DNA from: SG8-30 sp963695085
GTDB taxonomy: Bacteria; Pseudomonadota; Gammaproteobacteria; Steroidobacterales; Steroidobacteraceae
Assembly (NCBI GenBank): GCA_963695085.1
Contig: CAVOFV010000008.1
Location: 665,432 to 729,431, forward strand
Length of the DNA stretch: 64,000 nt
Direction of reading: 5' to 3'
In this document: in pieces, positions 33,899 to 43,284 of the stretch
Layout of the letters: each line of letters starts with the position of its first letter
Numbering within the stretch: position 1 is the stretch's first letter
Notes under the pieces: generated by a model
Told to the model about the DNA's origin: nothing
The model's input: the letters and a program-made list of their open reading frames with translations, nothing else
Database searches by the model: none
Position numbers and translations under genes: made by a program

Positions 33899-36760
33899 AT
33901 GAAAAGAAACCTGTTATTGAAACGGGCCGTCAGGAGCGTGATTGGAGCGGTGGCCGGTCTGTCGGCGGGTCTGTTGGCGCCCGGGGCGCTGGCGCAGGAA
34001 TCGCTGCAGGAAGTCATCGTCACCGGTTCGAGAATCCGCCAGAATCCGCTGGAAGAACGCCTGCCGGTATTGACTCTCAGCAACGAGGAATACAGCGCAA
34101 CCGGCGCGGTTTCGCTGGCGGATTGGGTGCAGCGCCTGCCCATCTCGGGCTCGGCAATCAACGCCACCAACAATTCGTCCGGCAATCTTGGATTCCCGCC
34201 GGACGGCGGAGGCATCGGCGCCGGTGCCGCTGAGGTCGACCTGCGCTACCTGACCTCAAAGCGCGTGCTGGTGCTGGTCGACGGACGGCGCTGGATCAAG
34301 GGTTCGTCGGGCTCCGGCGTTTCCGGGTCGGTCGACCTGAACTCGATTCCGGTCAACGCGGTCAAGTCAATCGAGATCCTGCAGGACGGTTCCTCGGCGG
34401 TCTACGGTTCCGATGCGATCGGCGGTGTTCTCAACATCATCACCCAGGACGATTACGATTCCTTCACGATATCGGGTTATACCGGTCAGTATGAGCAAAG
34501 CGACGGACAGGTCAGCGAGTTCGATGTCCGCTTCGGCGCTCGTGGTGAGCGCGGCCGCGGTTTGCTCGACATCAGCTATGCCGACCAGAAATCTGTCAAC
34601 ACCCAGGACCGTTCGGAGTCGGTCTACGCGCTGCCGGGCTTTCCGCACGGCATCAGTTCCGGCACGCCCGCCGGGCGGTTCGTCTTCTTCGACCCGATCG
34701 TCGATGACTTTGTCAGCGTCGCGCCGAATGCGGGCGTAGCGTCGCCGGTCTACGGACTGGGCAACACAAGCACTGATGATTTCCATGGTTTCGCGCTCGC
34801 GGATCGCTTCGCGTATCAGCCCTTCAATCACCTGGTTACGCCGAACGAGCGCGTCAACATATTTGGCAAGGCCGAGTTCGATATAGCTGACAACGTGACG
34901 TTTCGCGCGTTGGCCAGCTTCAACAACCGCAAGTCGCAGGGACGCGCGGCGCCGGTTCCACTGTTCTTCGGGCCTGATAGCGGATCGACGCCGTACATGG
35001 TCAACGTGGCTTGGCCAGCCAATCATCCATACAACCCGTTCGGTATCGACCTCGACAGCAGCAACATTTCATTCTTCGGCCGACGGCCGATCGAGGCCGG
35101 CCCGCGCATCTTCAATCAGGACGTGGACACCTGGTACGTGTCGGCCGGTGTTGACGGTGAGTTCGAGCTTGGCAGCCGGCGCATGTACTGGGACATCACC
35201 GGTATCCGGGCCGAGAACGACGCTACGCAAACCAAGCTCAACCAGTTCAATGCCCGCAGCATCAATGTGGCGATGGGCGACCCGGTAGTTTGTGCGGCGA
35301 CGCCGAACTGCGTCCCGCTCAACATCGTCGGCGCAGGCTCGATGACCCAGGAGATGCTGGACTTCGTGACCTACACCGGGCTCGACCGGAGCAGCCAGAC
35401 GCTGACGGACTTCAGCGCCAACTTGTCCGGCGAGTTGTTAGATCTTCCGGCTGGGGCACTCGGCTTCGCGATAGGATTCGAGCATCGAGAAGAGGACGGC
35501 TTCTTTACGCCGGACCCGGTTGTCGCTGCAGGCGAGACGGCAGACGTGCCGACCAGTCCGACGGCGGGCGGATACGACGTGGACGAGTTTTACGGCGAGG
35601 TCGTCGTCCCGCTGCTCAAGGACCGGCCGGCCGCCCACGTCCTGAACGTCAGCGCCGCGATTCGCTACTCGGACTCGGATCTGTTTGCCAGCGAGACCGT
35701 CGGCAAGCTTGCGGTGAACTGGGGCCCGACCGAGAACCTGCTATTCCGGGCAAGCTATTCGGAGGGGTTCAGGGCGCCAAACATTGGCGAGCTCTTCAAC
35801 CTGGGCTCGCGGTTCGACGCCGGTATCAGCGATCGCTGTTCGAATGTCCAACCCGCCGACGCAGCCAATTGCGCCGCCCTCGGTGTTCCGCCGGGCTACG
35901 TTCAGCTCAACCCGCAGATCTCGGTGGATACGGGAGGCAACATCAATCTGGTGCCCGAGACCTCCAACACCCTGTCGGCGGGCCTTTCCTGGCAAGTGCC
36001 GATGGACAACTCGGCCGGGGTCGAGGATCTGCTGGTCGAAGTCAACTACTATGACGTCGAGATAGACGGTGCAATCCAGGCGCCCAGCGCCGCGGACCTG
36101 CTGAATGGTTGCATCGACACACTGGAGGACATCTTCTGCGATGCGATCAACCGAAATTCGAGTGGCACGATTACGAGCATCGCCGGCGTCCTGGGCAACA
36201 TCGGTGGCATCGAGACTTCCGGTATCGACTTGAACCTGGTCCTGACGACCGCGGAGACCAGGTTCGGCAGCTTCCGCTTTCAGTGGATGACATCGATGCT
36301 GCTCAAGTACGACGAACTGATTGTAAACACTGCGGGTGGCTTCGATCGCCTGGATCGTAAAGGCACCGAACTCGGCTCCCCGGCTCGCGGCTATGTTGAG
36401 ACCAAGTCCTCGCTGAACACGGACTGGCTGTGGGGAGACTGGTCCGTGCGGCTCGGCGTGCGCTATTTGAGCTCGCTGACCGAGGATTGCACGGGTCTCG
36501 TGGCGGATTTCGAGGAGTTCCAGTTGTGTTCGAACGGCCCGGCTACGAATGAGCTCGGCAGCGCGATCTACGCAGACACGCAGGTCAGCTGGAGGCCCGC
36601 CCGATTCATGGATGGCGGATGGACCTTCTCGGCGGGCGTGAACAACCTGTTCAACGAAAGGCCGCCCATCTGCTTCTCCTGCGACCTCAACAGTCTGGAC
36701 GGAACCGTGTACCCGATCGCCGGGCAATTCCTGTACGTGAGGGCCAATTACAAGAAGTAA
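33899..36760 (+). CDS. TonB-dependent outer-membrane receptor 1
   Basis: A 953-residue outer-membrane receptor. Signal peptide, then the TonB-box/plug start LQEVIVTGSRIRQNPLEERL, plug markers LTSKRVLVLVDGRRWIKG, IPVNAVKSIEILQDGSSAVY, GSDAIGGVLNIIT, and a long beta-barrel ending in FNERPPICFSCDLNS and FLYVRANYKK. The DGRR and GGVLNI blocks are typical of the receptor clade expanded in polysaccharide- and aromatic-degrading proteobacteria. The ligand cannot be read from sequence. A strong terminator follows. Confidence 0.92.
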   Translation: MKRNLLLKRAVRSVIGAVAGLSAGLLAPGALAQESLQEVIVTGSRIRQNPLEERLPVLTLSNEEYSATGAVSLADWVQRLPISGSAINATNNSSGNLGFPPDGGGIGAGAAEVDLRYLTSKRVLVLVDGRRWIKGSSGSGVSGSVDLNSIPVNAVKSIEILQDGSSAVYGSDAIGGVLNIITQDDYDSFTISGYTGQYEQSDGQVSEFDVRFGARGERGRGLLDISYADQKSVNTQDRSESVYALPGFPHGISSGTPAGRFVFFDPIVDDFVSVAPNAGVASPVYGLGNTSTDDFHGFALADRFAYQPFNHLVTPNERVNIFGKAEFDIADNVTFRALASFNNRKSQGRAAPVPLFFGPDSGSTPYMVNVAWPANHPYNPFGIDLDSSNISFFGRRPIEAGPRIFNQDVDTWYVSAGVDGEFELGSRRMYWDITGIRAENDATQTKLNQFNARSINVAMGDPVVCAATPNCVPLNIVGAGSMTQEMLDFVTYTGLDRSSQTLTDFSANLSGELLDLPAGALGFAIGFEHREEDGFFTPDPVVAAGETADVPTSPTAGGYDVDEFYGEVVVPLLKDRPAAHVLNVSAAIRYSDSDLFASETVGKLAVNWGPTENLLFRASYSEGFRAPNIGELFNLGSRFDAGISDRCSNVQPADAANCAALGVPPGYVQLNPQISVDTGGNINLVPETSNTLSAGLSWQVPMDNSAGVEDLLVEVNYYDVEIDGAIQAPSAADLLNGCIDTLEDIFCDAINRNSSGTITSIAGVLGNIGGIETSGIDLNLVLTTAETRFGSFRFQWMTSMLLKYDELIVNTAGGFDRLDRKGTELGSPARGYVETKSSLNTDWLWGDWSVRLGVRYLSSLTEDCTGLVADFEEFQLCSNGPATNELGSAIYADTQVSWRPARFMDGGWTFSAGVNNLFNERPPICFSCDLNSLDGTVYPIAGQFLYVRANYKK

Positions 36761-36806
36761 TGGCCAAGGCGCGGTGCCGCGTCCAACGTTCCGTTCACAT
36801 CGAGCA

Positions 36807-36832
36807 ACAGCCCCCGCAAGGGGGCTGTTTTT
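36807..36832 (+). terminator. terminator of TonB receptor 1
   Basis: A 9-bp stem ACAGCCCCC/GGGGGCTGT with a GCAA tetraloop and a run of five T residues. Confidence 0.9.
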
Positions 36833-36991
36833 CCTGGAAGATGCAGCGCCAAAGTCATGTGTTGACGACCAGCTGGGACGACCAGACGAACGTCACAACC
36901 GGGCATCGGCTGGCCCGGGCCAGAGGCCTGGATGCCTGGACGGCCGAAAAATGGCCGGAGTTGCCCTCCCCACGAAGGTCGGTGCGGTCTA

Positions 36992-37011
36992 CCCCCCCCC
37001 CCCCCCCCCCC
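36992..37011. repeat. poly-C tract, 20 bases
   Basis: Twenty consecutive C residues in an intergenic region. This is far beyond chance and close to the sequencing-error limit, so the exact length is uncertain. Confidence 0.9.
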
Positions 37012-37125
37012 GCGCGGGGGCGCCCATGACGCGTAGCACCCGCGCCACGGTCGCGGGGCTTGTCTGGCCTCGGATTTGCGGTAAGACTCTAGCGGACAGC
37101 TCGCCCGCACGTGGTCGGGCATATT

Positions 37126-37134
37126 GGGGGGGGG
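37126..37134. repeat. poly-G tract, 9 bases, at a Shine-Dalgarno position
   Basis: GGGGGGGGG ends six bases upstream of the ATG of TonB receptor 2, so it is the ribosome-binding site. A length change would move or alter that site, and it also shifts the frame of a GTG-initiated extension at 37111. Confidence 0.7.
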
Positions 37135-37140
37135 ATCAGC

Positions 37141-39561
37141 ATGAACGGAATCATCCGGCCTCGGCCGGCTTCGTTGGTCGTGGCAGTAACAGCTTGCGCA
37201 ATCGCCAATGGCGCCTGGGCACAGACGACTCTCGGGGAGATCGTCGTGACGGCCCGCAAACGTACCGAGTTGATTCAGGACGTGCCGTTCGCGATCAGCG
37301 CACGAACGGAAGAGGCGCTACGCAACGCCGGCGCGGTCAACATCGAGGATGTTTCGCGCAACGTCGCTGGCTTCAGCGTGCAGAACCTCGGCCCTGGCCA
37401 GAGTCAGGTCGCGCTGCGCGGCATATCGGCCGGCAAGACCGATCGCGACCTGCCGGGCGTCAAGGAGCAGGTCGGCGTCTACATGGACGAGTCGGTGATT
37501 TCGCTGTCACTGTTCACCCCCGACCTCGACCTCTATGACCTGAATCGCGTCGAGGTCCTGCGCGGCCCGCAGGGCACGCTGTTCGGTTCCGGGTCGCTGT
37601 CCGGCACGGTGCGTTACATCAGCAACCAGCCCGACGCGACCAGGAGCTACGGCAACCTGGAAGTGACCGGCAACACGATCGAGGATGGCGACACCGGCGC
37701 CAGCCTGCGCGGCATGGTCAACGTGCCGGTTGGCGGCAACAGCGCGCTGCGCCTGGTCGGCTACTACGAGGACGTGCCGGGCTACATCGACGCAGTGCAG
37801 CCGGGCGGCAGGATCAACCAGGATGTCAACGGCGGCTCGCGCTGGGGTATGCGCGCCGCGCTGCGGATCGAGCCGAACGAGAACCTGGCGATCACGCCGC
37901 GCATCATCTACCAGGACGTCGACATGGACGGCTACAACCGTACCGACGTCTGGAACATTCTGGCCAACCCGTTCACGGCGACGGAGCCGAGGGTCACGCT
38001 GGGCGACCGCCAGCAGTACACGCAGCTGCAGGAGAAGTTCACGGACGAGTTCCTGCTCGCCGACCTGACCATCGAAGCGGGATTTGGCAACCACACGCTG
38101 ACGTCGATCACCTCGTACACGGATCGTGACGTGCTGGTGATCCGCGATGCAACCCAGCTGTCCGGCAGCGTGACCTTCGACCTCGGTGCGGCAGCGCCTG
38201 CAACCTCCGCCGAGGTAAGGACCAATTCGCCGCTGTATGACGCGACGACCGTCAAGGTCTTCACGCAGGAGCTGCGGCTCGCATCTGATTACGACGGGTC
38301 ATTCCAGTGGGTGGCGGGCGCGTTCTACAGCGACATGGAACGCCATTACGGGCAAAAGCTGCCGACCGCGGGCTATGACGCGATCATGAGGCGGATCTTC
38401 GCGCCGGTCGCTTGCCCGGCCCTGGACCAGGGGTGCCTGGACAGCACGCGCCTGGGCGCTCCGGTGCCGGACATGCCGTACTACTCGGATGTGCCGTACG
38501 ACTTCAAGCAGTTCGCCCTGTTTGCCGAGACCAACTTCAGTCTGGGCGAGCGCGCCAAGCTGGCGATCGGCGCGCGTTACTTCAACTTTGACGAGAATCG
38601 CAACCTGGTGTTCGGCGGGGTGTTTGCGGACCCGACTATCGGCCCCGGTTCAGCCAGTTCGGACGGCGTCCTGCCGCGAGCGCTGTTCTCCTATGACGTC
38701 AACGATAACGTGCAGCTGAACGCGCAGGTGTCGCGCGGCTTCCGGCTCGGCGGCATCAATGACCCGCTGAACCTGCCGCTGTGTTCGGCCGCGGACAGGA
38801 CTACCTTCGGCGGCCGTGACAGCTTTGAGGATGAGAAGCTGACCAACTTCGAGCTCGGCGCCAAGATCGGCTTTGCCGGTGGCCGCGCCCAGTTCAATGT
38901 CTCGGTCTACAAGGCGGATATCGACAACCTGCAGGTACCGGTCCTCGCGGGCACATGCTCATCGCGCATCGTCTTCAATGTGCCGAACTCGCATGCAACG
39001 GGCGTCGAGTTCGAACTGGCAGCGCAGCCGACCGACCGTTTCGACTTCGGCTTGTCGGCCAGCTTCGTCGAATCGAAGCTCGATTCGACGATCACCTCGA
39101 CCAGCGCGGGCGGAGTCACGACCGTCGTCGCCGGCCTGCAGGACGGCAACCGCATGCCATCGGTGCCTGAACTGCAGCTGGCCGCGAATGCCACTTATAG
39201 CTGGCCATTGACCGATGCGCTTGAAGGCTATGTGACCGGCACCTACCAGCACGTCGGCGACCGCTACACGCAGGTGCCGGACCAGGTAGCCGGTTTCGGG
39301 ACCTTCAGTGTCCGCAGCTTCGGGAGCCCGAGCATATCGAGCTTCACCTTCGATCCGTTGCTGCCGGCCTACGACACGGCCAACCTGCGCTTCGGGGTAC
39401 GCAGTGACGGCTGGGAAGCCGCGCTGTTCGTCAATAACCTGACCGACGAATCCGCGAGACTGGGCCTCGACCAGGAACGTGGGCGCGTCGCGCGTGTCGG
39501 CTTCCTGACCAACCAGCCGAGGACCTACGGCATCAGCTACCGCCGGAATTTCGGCAACTGA
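37141..39561 (+). CDS. TonB-dependent outer-membrane receptor 2
   Basis: An 806-residue receptor. A signal peptide ends AWAQ, then LGEIVVTARKRTELIQDVPF as TonB box and plug start, and the plug core SQVALRGISAGKTDRD, VGVYMDESVI, LNRVEVLRGPQGTLFGSGSL, SGTVRYIS. The barrel ends in LFVNNLTDESARLGLDQERG and TYGISYRRNF, with an aromatic terminal residue followed by Gly-Asn. It resembles the oxidised-product and phenolic-type receptors annotated in sphingomonad and Caulobacter-like genomes. The start at 37141 is chosen for the signal peptide; an upstream in-frame GTG at 37111 would put the G9 tract inside the gene. Confidence 0.92.
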   Translation: MNGIIRPRPASLVVAVTACAIANGAWAQTTLGEIVVTARKRTELIQDVPFAISARTEEALRNAGAVNIEDVSRNVAGFSVQNLGPGQSQVALRGISAGKTDRDLPGVKEQVGVYMDESVISLSLFTPDLDLYDLNRVEVLRGPQGTLFGSGSLSGTVRYISNQPDATRSYGNLEVTGNTIEDGDTGASLRGMVNVPVGGNSALRLVGYYEDVPGYIDAVQPGGRINQDVNGGSRWGMRAALRIEPNENLAITPRIIYQDVDMDGYNRTDVWNILANPFTATEPRVTLGDRQQYTQLQEKFTDEFLLADLTIEAGFGNHTLTSITSYTDRDVLVIRDATQLSGSVTFDLGAAAPATSAEVRTNSPLYDATTVKVFTQELRLASDYDGSFQWVAGAFYSDMERHYGQKLPTAGYDAIMRRIFAPVACPALDQGCLDSTRLGAPVPDMPYYSDVPYDFKQFALFAETNFSLGERAKLAIGARYFNFDENRNLVFGGVFADPTIGPGSASSDGVLPRALFSYDVNDNVQLNAQVSRGFRLGGINDPLNLPLCSAADRTTFGGRDSFEDEKLTNFELGAKIGFAGGRAQFNVSVYKADIDNLQVPVLAGTCSSRIVFNVPNSHATGVEFELAAQPTDRFDFGLSASFVESKLDSTITSTSAGGVTTVVAGLQDGNRMPSVPELQLAANATYSWPLTDALEGYVTGTYQHVGDRYTQVPDQVAGFGTFSVRSFGSPSISSFTFDPLLPAYDTANLRFGVRSDGWEAALFVNNLTDESARLGLDQERGRVARVGFLTNQPRTYGISYRRNFGN

Positions 39562-39590
39562 TCAGCGCTGCCACCGCGGCGCAAATCATG

Positions 39591-39620
39591 ACGGCGGCCC
39601 CTCGGGGCCGCCGTTCTTCT
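39591..39620 (+). terminator. terminator of TonB receptor 2
   Basis: An 11-bp stem ACGGCGGCCCC/GGGGCCGCCGT with a TC loop, followed by TCTTCTT. Confidence 0.85.
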
Positions 39621-39744
39621 TGCGTTCCATGAACCGGCGGCTGACTCAGGAGAATCCTGGTCGCGCAGCAGGCCGGCGGCAGGATTGATTGCGGTGCCGG
39701 GCCGTGTTGCCGCGCGCCAACCGCGCCTCTACAATTCACGTCGC

Positions 39745-39818
39745 GCGGGTGTAGTTCAATGGTAGAACTGCAGCTTCCCAAGCTGCTAACGTGGGTTCGA
39801 TTCCCATCACCCGCTCCA
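39745..39818 (+). tRNA. tRNA-Gly (anticodon CCC)
   Basis: Seven-base acceptor stem GCGGGTG/CACCCGC, D-loop GTAGTTCAATGGTAGAAC, anticodon stem GCAGC-TTCCCAA-GCTGC with CCC at 39777-39779, T-arm GTGGGTTCGATTCCCAT and encoded TCCA 3' end. It reads glycine GGG. It lies between the receptor terminator and the ABC-F gene and shows no flanking integrase. Confidence 0.97.
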
Positions 39819-39866
39819 TTTCGCCCTTCGTGCTCAGTCAACACCGGCCAGCCGCGGCTCGCGCGG

Positions 39867-41471
39867 CTACGACTCGAGTCCCTGCGCCTCCAGGTACTCG
39901 TCGTACGAGCCCCTGAAATCGTTGACGCTGCCGTCCGGCAACAGTTCGATCATGCGATTCGCGAGGCCGCCGACGAATTCCCTGTCGTGTGAGACGAAGA
40001 TGAGCGTGCCCGGGTACTTCTCGAGTCCGATCTGCAGCGACTCGATGGTCTCCATGTCCATGTGGTTCGTGGGCTCGTCCATCAGCATCACGTTGGGCCT
40101 GGAGAGCATCAGCTTGCCGTAGATCATGCGGCCCTTCTCGCCACCGGAGAGCACCTTCACCGGCTTCTTGACCTCGTCGCCGGAGAACAGCAGGCGACCC
40201 AGGGTGGCCCGCACGAGCTGGTCGTCGTCGGCCTTCCCGGTCCAGGTCGACATCCAGCTGAACAGGTCGGTCCTCAGGTCGAATTCATCCTGGGGGTCCT
40301 GCGGCATGTAGCCGGGCTGGGCGTTCTCCACCCACGTGATCCTGCCCCGGGTCGGTGACAGTTCGCCGGCCAGGCAGCGCATGAGCGTCGTCTTGCCGAT
40401 GCCGTTGGGACCGATGATGGCGACGCGCTGTCCGGCCTCGACGGTGAAGCTGAGGTCCGAGAACACGTCGGCATCGGCGCGGGGATAGCGGAAGGCGAGC
40501 CCCTCCACGGTCACGGCTGACCGGTACAGCTTCCTGCCCTGCTCGAACCGGATGTACGGGTTCTGCCGCGACGACGGCCGGACCTCCTCGATCCTGATCT
40601 TCTCGATCTGCCGTCGACGCGACGTGGCCTGCCGCGCCTTGGAAGCGTTCGCGGAGAAGCGGCGCACGAATTCCTGCAGGTCCGAGATCTTCTCCCTGGC
40701 CTTGGTGTTGGCGGCTTCGACGCGCTGTCGCGCCTGCACCGACGCCAGCATGAAGTCGTCGTAGTTGCCCGGGTAGATGCTGAGATGCTGGAAATCCAGG
40801 TCCGCGATGTGGGTGCACACCTGGTTCAGGAAATGCCGGTCGTGGCTGATGATCAGCATGGTGGCGTCGTAGTCGTTGAGCGCCCGCTCCAGCCAGCCGA
40901 TGGAATGGATGTCGAGGTTGTTGGTCGGTTCGTCGAGCAACAGCACGTCCGGCCGGGAGAACAGCGCCTGTGCGAGCAGCACGCGCAGCTTCAGTCCGGG
41001 CGGCACCTCGCGCATCGGCACGTGGTGCCTTGACTCGTCGATGCCGGCATCGATCAGGATGCTGCCGGCGCGCGCCTCGGCCGTGTAGCCGCCGTACTCC
41101 GCGAACTGGCCTTCGAGTTCTGCGGCCCTCATGTAGTCGGCATCGGTTGCGTCCGCAGAGGCGTAGATGCGGTCGCGTTGCTGCATCGCCTGCCACATCT
41201 CCGCGTGACCCTGCATCACGACGTCCAGCACGCGCTCATCCTCGTAGGCGAACTGGTTCTGGTTGAGCTTGCCGAGCCGCATGCCCGCCTGCAGGGTGAC
41301 GTCGCCGGCGCTAGGCTCGATCTCGCCGCCGAGGATCTTCATGAGTGTCGACTTGCCGGCGCCGTTCGCGCCGATCAGGCCGTAGCGGTTGCCGTCGGAG
41401 AACTTGGCCGTGACGTGCTCGAACAGCGGCTTGGCGTCGAACTGGATGGCGAGGTTGGTCGTGGAAAGCAT
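39867..41471 (-). CDS. ybiT: ABC-F family ATPase, YbiT type
   Basis: Cytosolic, ribosome-associated ABC-F protein, 534 residues with two ATPase domains and no membrane part. The first domain has Walker A GANGAGKST, the YbiT-like signature PGLKLRVLLAQALF in place of LSGGQ, and Walker B LLLDEPTNNLD. The linker is about residues 240-320 (KISDLQEFVRRFSANASKARQ). The second domain has GPNGIGKTT, LSGGEKGRM, LMDEPTNHMD and the ISHDRHF/VSHDREF switches. The family acts on stalled or translating ribosomes. It ends close to tRNA-Gly on the opposite strand. Confidence 0.95.
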   Translation of the reverse strand: MLSTTNLAIQFDAKPLFEHVTAKFSDGNRYGLIGANGAGKSTLMKILGGEIEPSAGDVTLQAGMRLGKLNQNQFAYEDERVLDVVMQGHAEMWQAMQQRDRIYASADATDADYMRAAELEGQFAEYGGYTAEARAGSILIDAGIDESRHHVPMREVPPGLKLRVLLAQALFSRPDVLLLDEPTNNLDIHSIGWLERALNDYDATMLIISHDRHFLNQVCTHIADLDFQHLSIYPGNYDDFMLASVQARQRVEAANTKAREKISDLQEFVRRFSANASKARQATSRRRQIEKIRIEEVRPSSRQNPYIRFEQGRKLYRSAVTVEGLAFRYPRADADVFSDLSFTVEAGQRVAIIGPNGIGKTTLMRCLAGELSPTRGRITWVENAQPGYMPQDPQDEFDLRTDLFSWMSTWTGKADDDQLVRATLGRLLFSGDEVKKPVKVLSGGEKGRMIYGKLMLSRPNVMLMDEPTNHMDMETIESLQIGLEKYPGTLIFVSHDREFVGGLANRMIELLPDGSVNDFRGSYDEYLEAQGLES

Positions 41472-41682
41472 CGGTATCCGATCGTTGCGAAAGGCGCAGC
41501 CATTTCCTGGCTGCGCTTGCCGCGCTGCCTGGAAGGCGGAGTGTGGCGGCGGGTCGAATGGGGGGCGGATTCTAGCCGAGGTTGGGTGGCAACGTTGGTT
41601 TTCCCTCCGCCCGAAGCGGCAACACGGCGGTCCCGCGGGTACAATCCGCTACTCCGCTGCTTGCCCCGCCATGGTGGTCAAT

Positions 41683-43254
41683 ATGAGTCCGTCCCGTCTT
41701 CTCACCCTCATCGTAGCCGCGTTCGCGCTGGCGGCCTGCGGCGTCAACCCGGTCACGGGCAAGAAAGAGCTGCAGTTCATTTCCGAGGGCCAGGAAATCC
41801 AGATCGGCCAGCAGAACTACGCGCCGACCCGGCAGAGCCAGGGCGGCGACTTCATCGTGCTGCCCGAAGTGTCGGCGTACGTGAACGAGGTCGGCCAGAA
41901 GCTGGCCGCGGCGTCGGACCGCGCGCTGCCATACGAGTTCGCGGTGCTCAACAGCTCGGTGCCGAATGCGTGGGCGCTGCCGGGCGGCAAGATCGCGGTG
42001 AATCGCGGGCTGCTGACCGAGCTCGACAGCGAAGCCGAGCTGGCCGCCGTGCTGGGACACGAGATCGTGCACGCGGCCGCGCGACACGGCGCGAAGGCGC
42101 AGGAGCGCGGCACGTTGCTGCAGGTCGGCATGGTGGCGGCGAGCGTCGGTGTCGCGATGAGCGATGTCGACCCAAACCTCGGCAACCTGCTGGTCTCCGG
42201 CGCCGGCGTCGGCGCGCAGCTGGTGGCGACGCGCTACGGCCGCGAGGCCGAGCTCGAGAGCGACCTGTACGGCATGAGCTACATGCAGCGGGCCGGCTAC
42301 GATCCGGCGGCCGCGGTGACGCTGCAGGAGAAATTCGTGCGTCTCGCCGGGCAGAAGGGCCAGCAGCAAGGCTGGCTGGACGGGCTGTTCGCCTCGCACC
42401 CGCCCGCGGTCGAGCGGGTCGAGCAGAACCGGCAGACCGCGGCCCGGCTCGGGACCGGTGGTGCGGTGGCCGCCGACCGGTATGCGTCCCGCATCGCTTC
42501 ACTCAAGGCCGTGCAACCCGCTTACGACAGCTATGACAAGGCGCTCGCGGCGGCCGGCAAGAAGGACTTTGGCGGCGCCCGCAAGCTCGCGCTGTCGGCC
42601 GCCAATGCGCTGCCGCAGGAAGGACGCTTCCAGCAGCTGCTGGGCGACCTGGCCATGGCCGAGAAGCGGCCGGCGCTGGCGCTGGACTTCTACGAGAAGT
42701 CCGTGCGGCTCGACCCGGGCTACTTCGGCGCCTACCTGGGCGGCGGTGTCGCGTATTACAAGACGGGCGACCGCGCCAAGGCGGAAAGCTGGCTGAAGAA
42801 AAGCGCAGAACTGCTGCCGACGGCGCCTGCCATGTACTACCTGGGTACCATCGCGAAGGACAGCGGCCGGACTGACCAGGCGCTGCAGTACTACCGCGCT
42901 GCCGCCGATTCACAGAGTGAGCTCGGCAAACAGGCCGCAGCCGAGTACGTCGCGATCGACGTGGGGCGCAATCCAGGCCAGTACGTCGCGACGGCGGTGC
43001 AGCAGGACACCCAGGGCCGGGTTGTCCTGCTCGTGCAGAACCGGGCGCCGGTGGCGCTCACCGACATCTTCGTGACGCCTGTGCTGCTTGATGCGGCGGG
43101 ACGAGTTGCGCAGCAGGGGCAGGCGGTACGGATCGGCCGCGCGTTGGCCGCGGGCGAGCAGCTCGCGGTGGATGCAGGCCTTGGCGTGCTGCCGCCGGAG
43201 CAGCTGCCATACCTGCGCTTCCGCGTGGATCGCGCGCGGGCCGTGGAACGCTGA
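41683..43254 (+). CDS. M48 family metalloprotease with TPR tail (BepA-like)
   Basis: Periplasmic zinc metalloprotease with chaperone-like repeats, 523 residues. A short signal sequence ends in a lipobox (ALAAC), so it is a lipoprotein. Zinc motif HEIVH sits near residue 130 with the third ligand in ELESDLYG, and the family segments NAWALPGGKIAVNRGLL and LATRYGREAELESDLY are present. From about residue 290 there are TPR-like units (ALDFYEKSVRLDPGYFGAYL, GDRAKAESWLKKSAELLP). BepA (YfgC) handles misfolded LPS-assembly proteins, and a similar role is inferred. The start at 41683 fits the signal peptide; an ATG at 41671 would add four residues. Confidence 0.9.
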   Translation: MSPSRLLTLIVAAFALAACGVNPVTGKKELQFISEGQEIQIGQQNYAPTRQSQGGDFIVLPEVSAYVNEVGQKLAAASDRALPYEFAVLNSSVPNAWALPGGKIAVNRGLLTELDSEAELAAVLGHEIVHAAARHGAKAQERGTLLQVGMVAASVGVAMSDVDPNLGNLLVSGAGVGAQLVATRYGREAELESDLYGMSYMQRAGYDPAAAVTLQEKFVRLAGQKGQQQGWLDGLFASHPPAVERVEQNRQTAARLGTGGAVAADRYASRIASLKAVQPAYDSYDKALAAAGKKDFGGARKLALSAANALPQEGRFQQLLGDLAMAEKRPALALDFYEKSVRLDPGYFGAYLGGGVAYYKTGDRAKAESWLKKSAELLPTAPAMYYLGTIAKDSGRTDQALQYYRAAADSQSELGKQAAAEYVAIDVGRNPGQYVATAVQQDTQGRVVLLVQNRAPVALTDIFVTPVLLDAAGRVAQQGQAVRIGRALAAGEQLAVDAGLGVLPPEQLPYLRFRVDRARAVER

Positions 43255-43284
43255 GTTGCCGGCATTCGGGGAGAGGGGATTCGC

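Larger units (their letters stand above)
36761..37140. other. 380-bp spacer between TonB receptors 1 and 2
   Basis: Contains a terminator (36807-36832), a run of 20 C residues (36992-37011) directly followed by GCGCGGGGGCGCCC, and a run of nine G residues (37126-37134) at the ribosome-binding position of the next gene. No coding region is supported. The promoter for receptor 2 must lie here. Confidence 0.6.
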
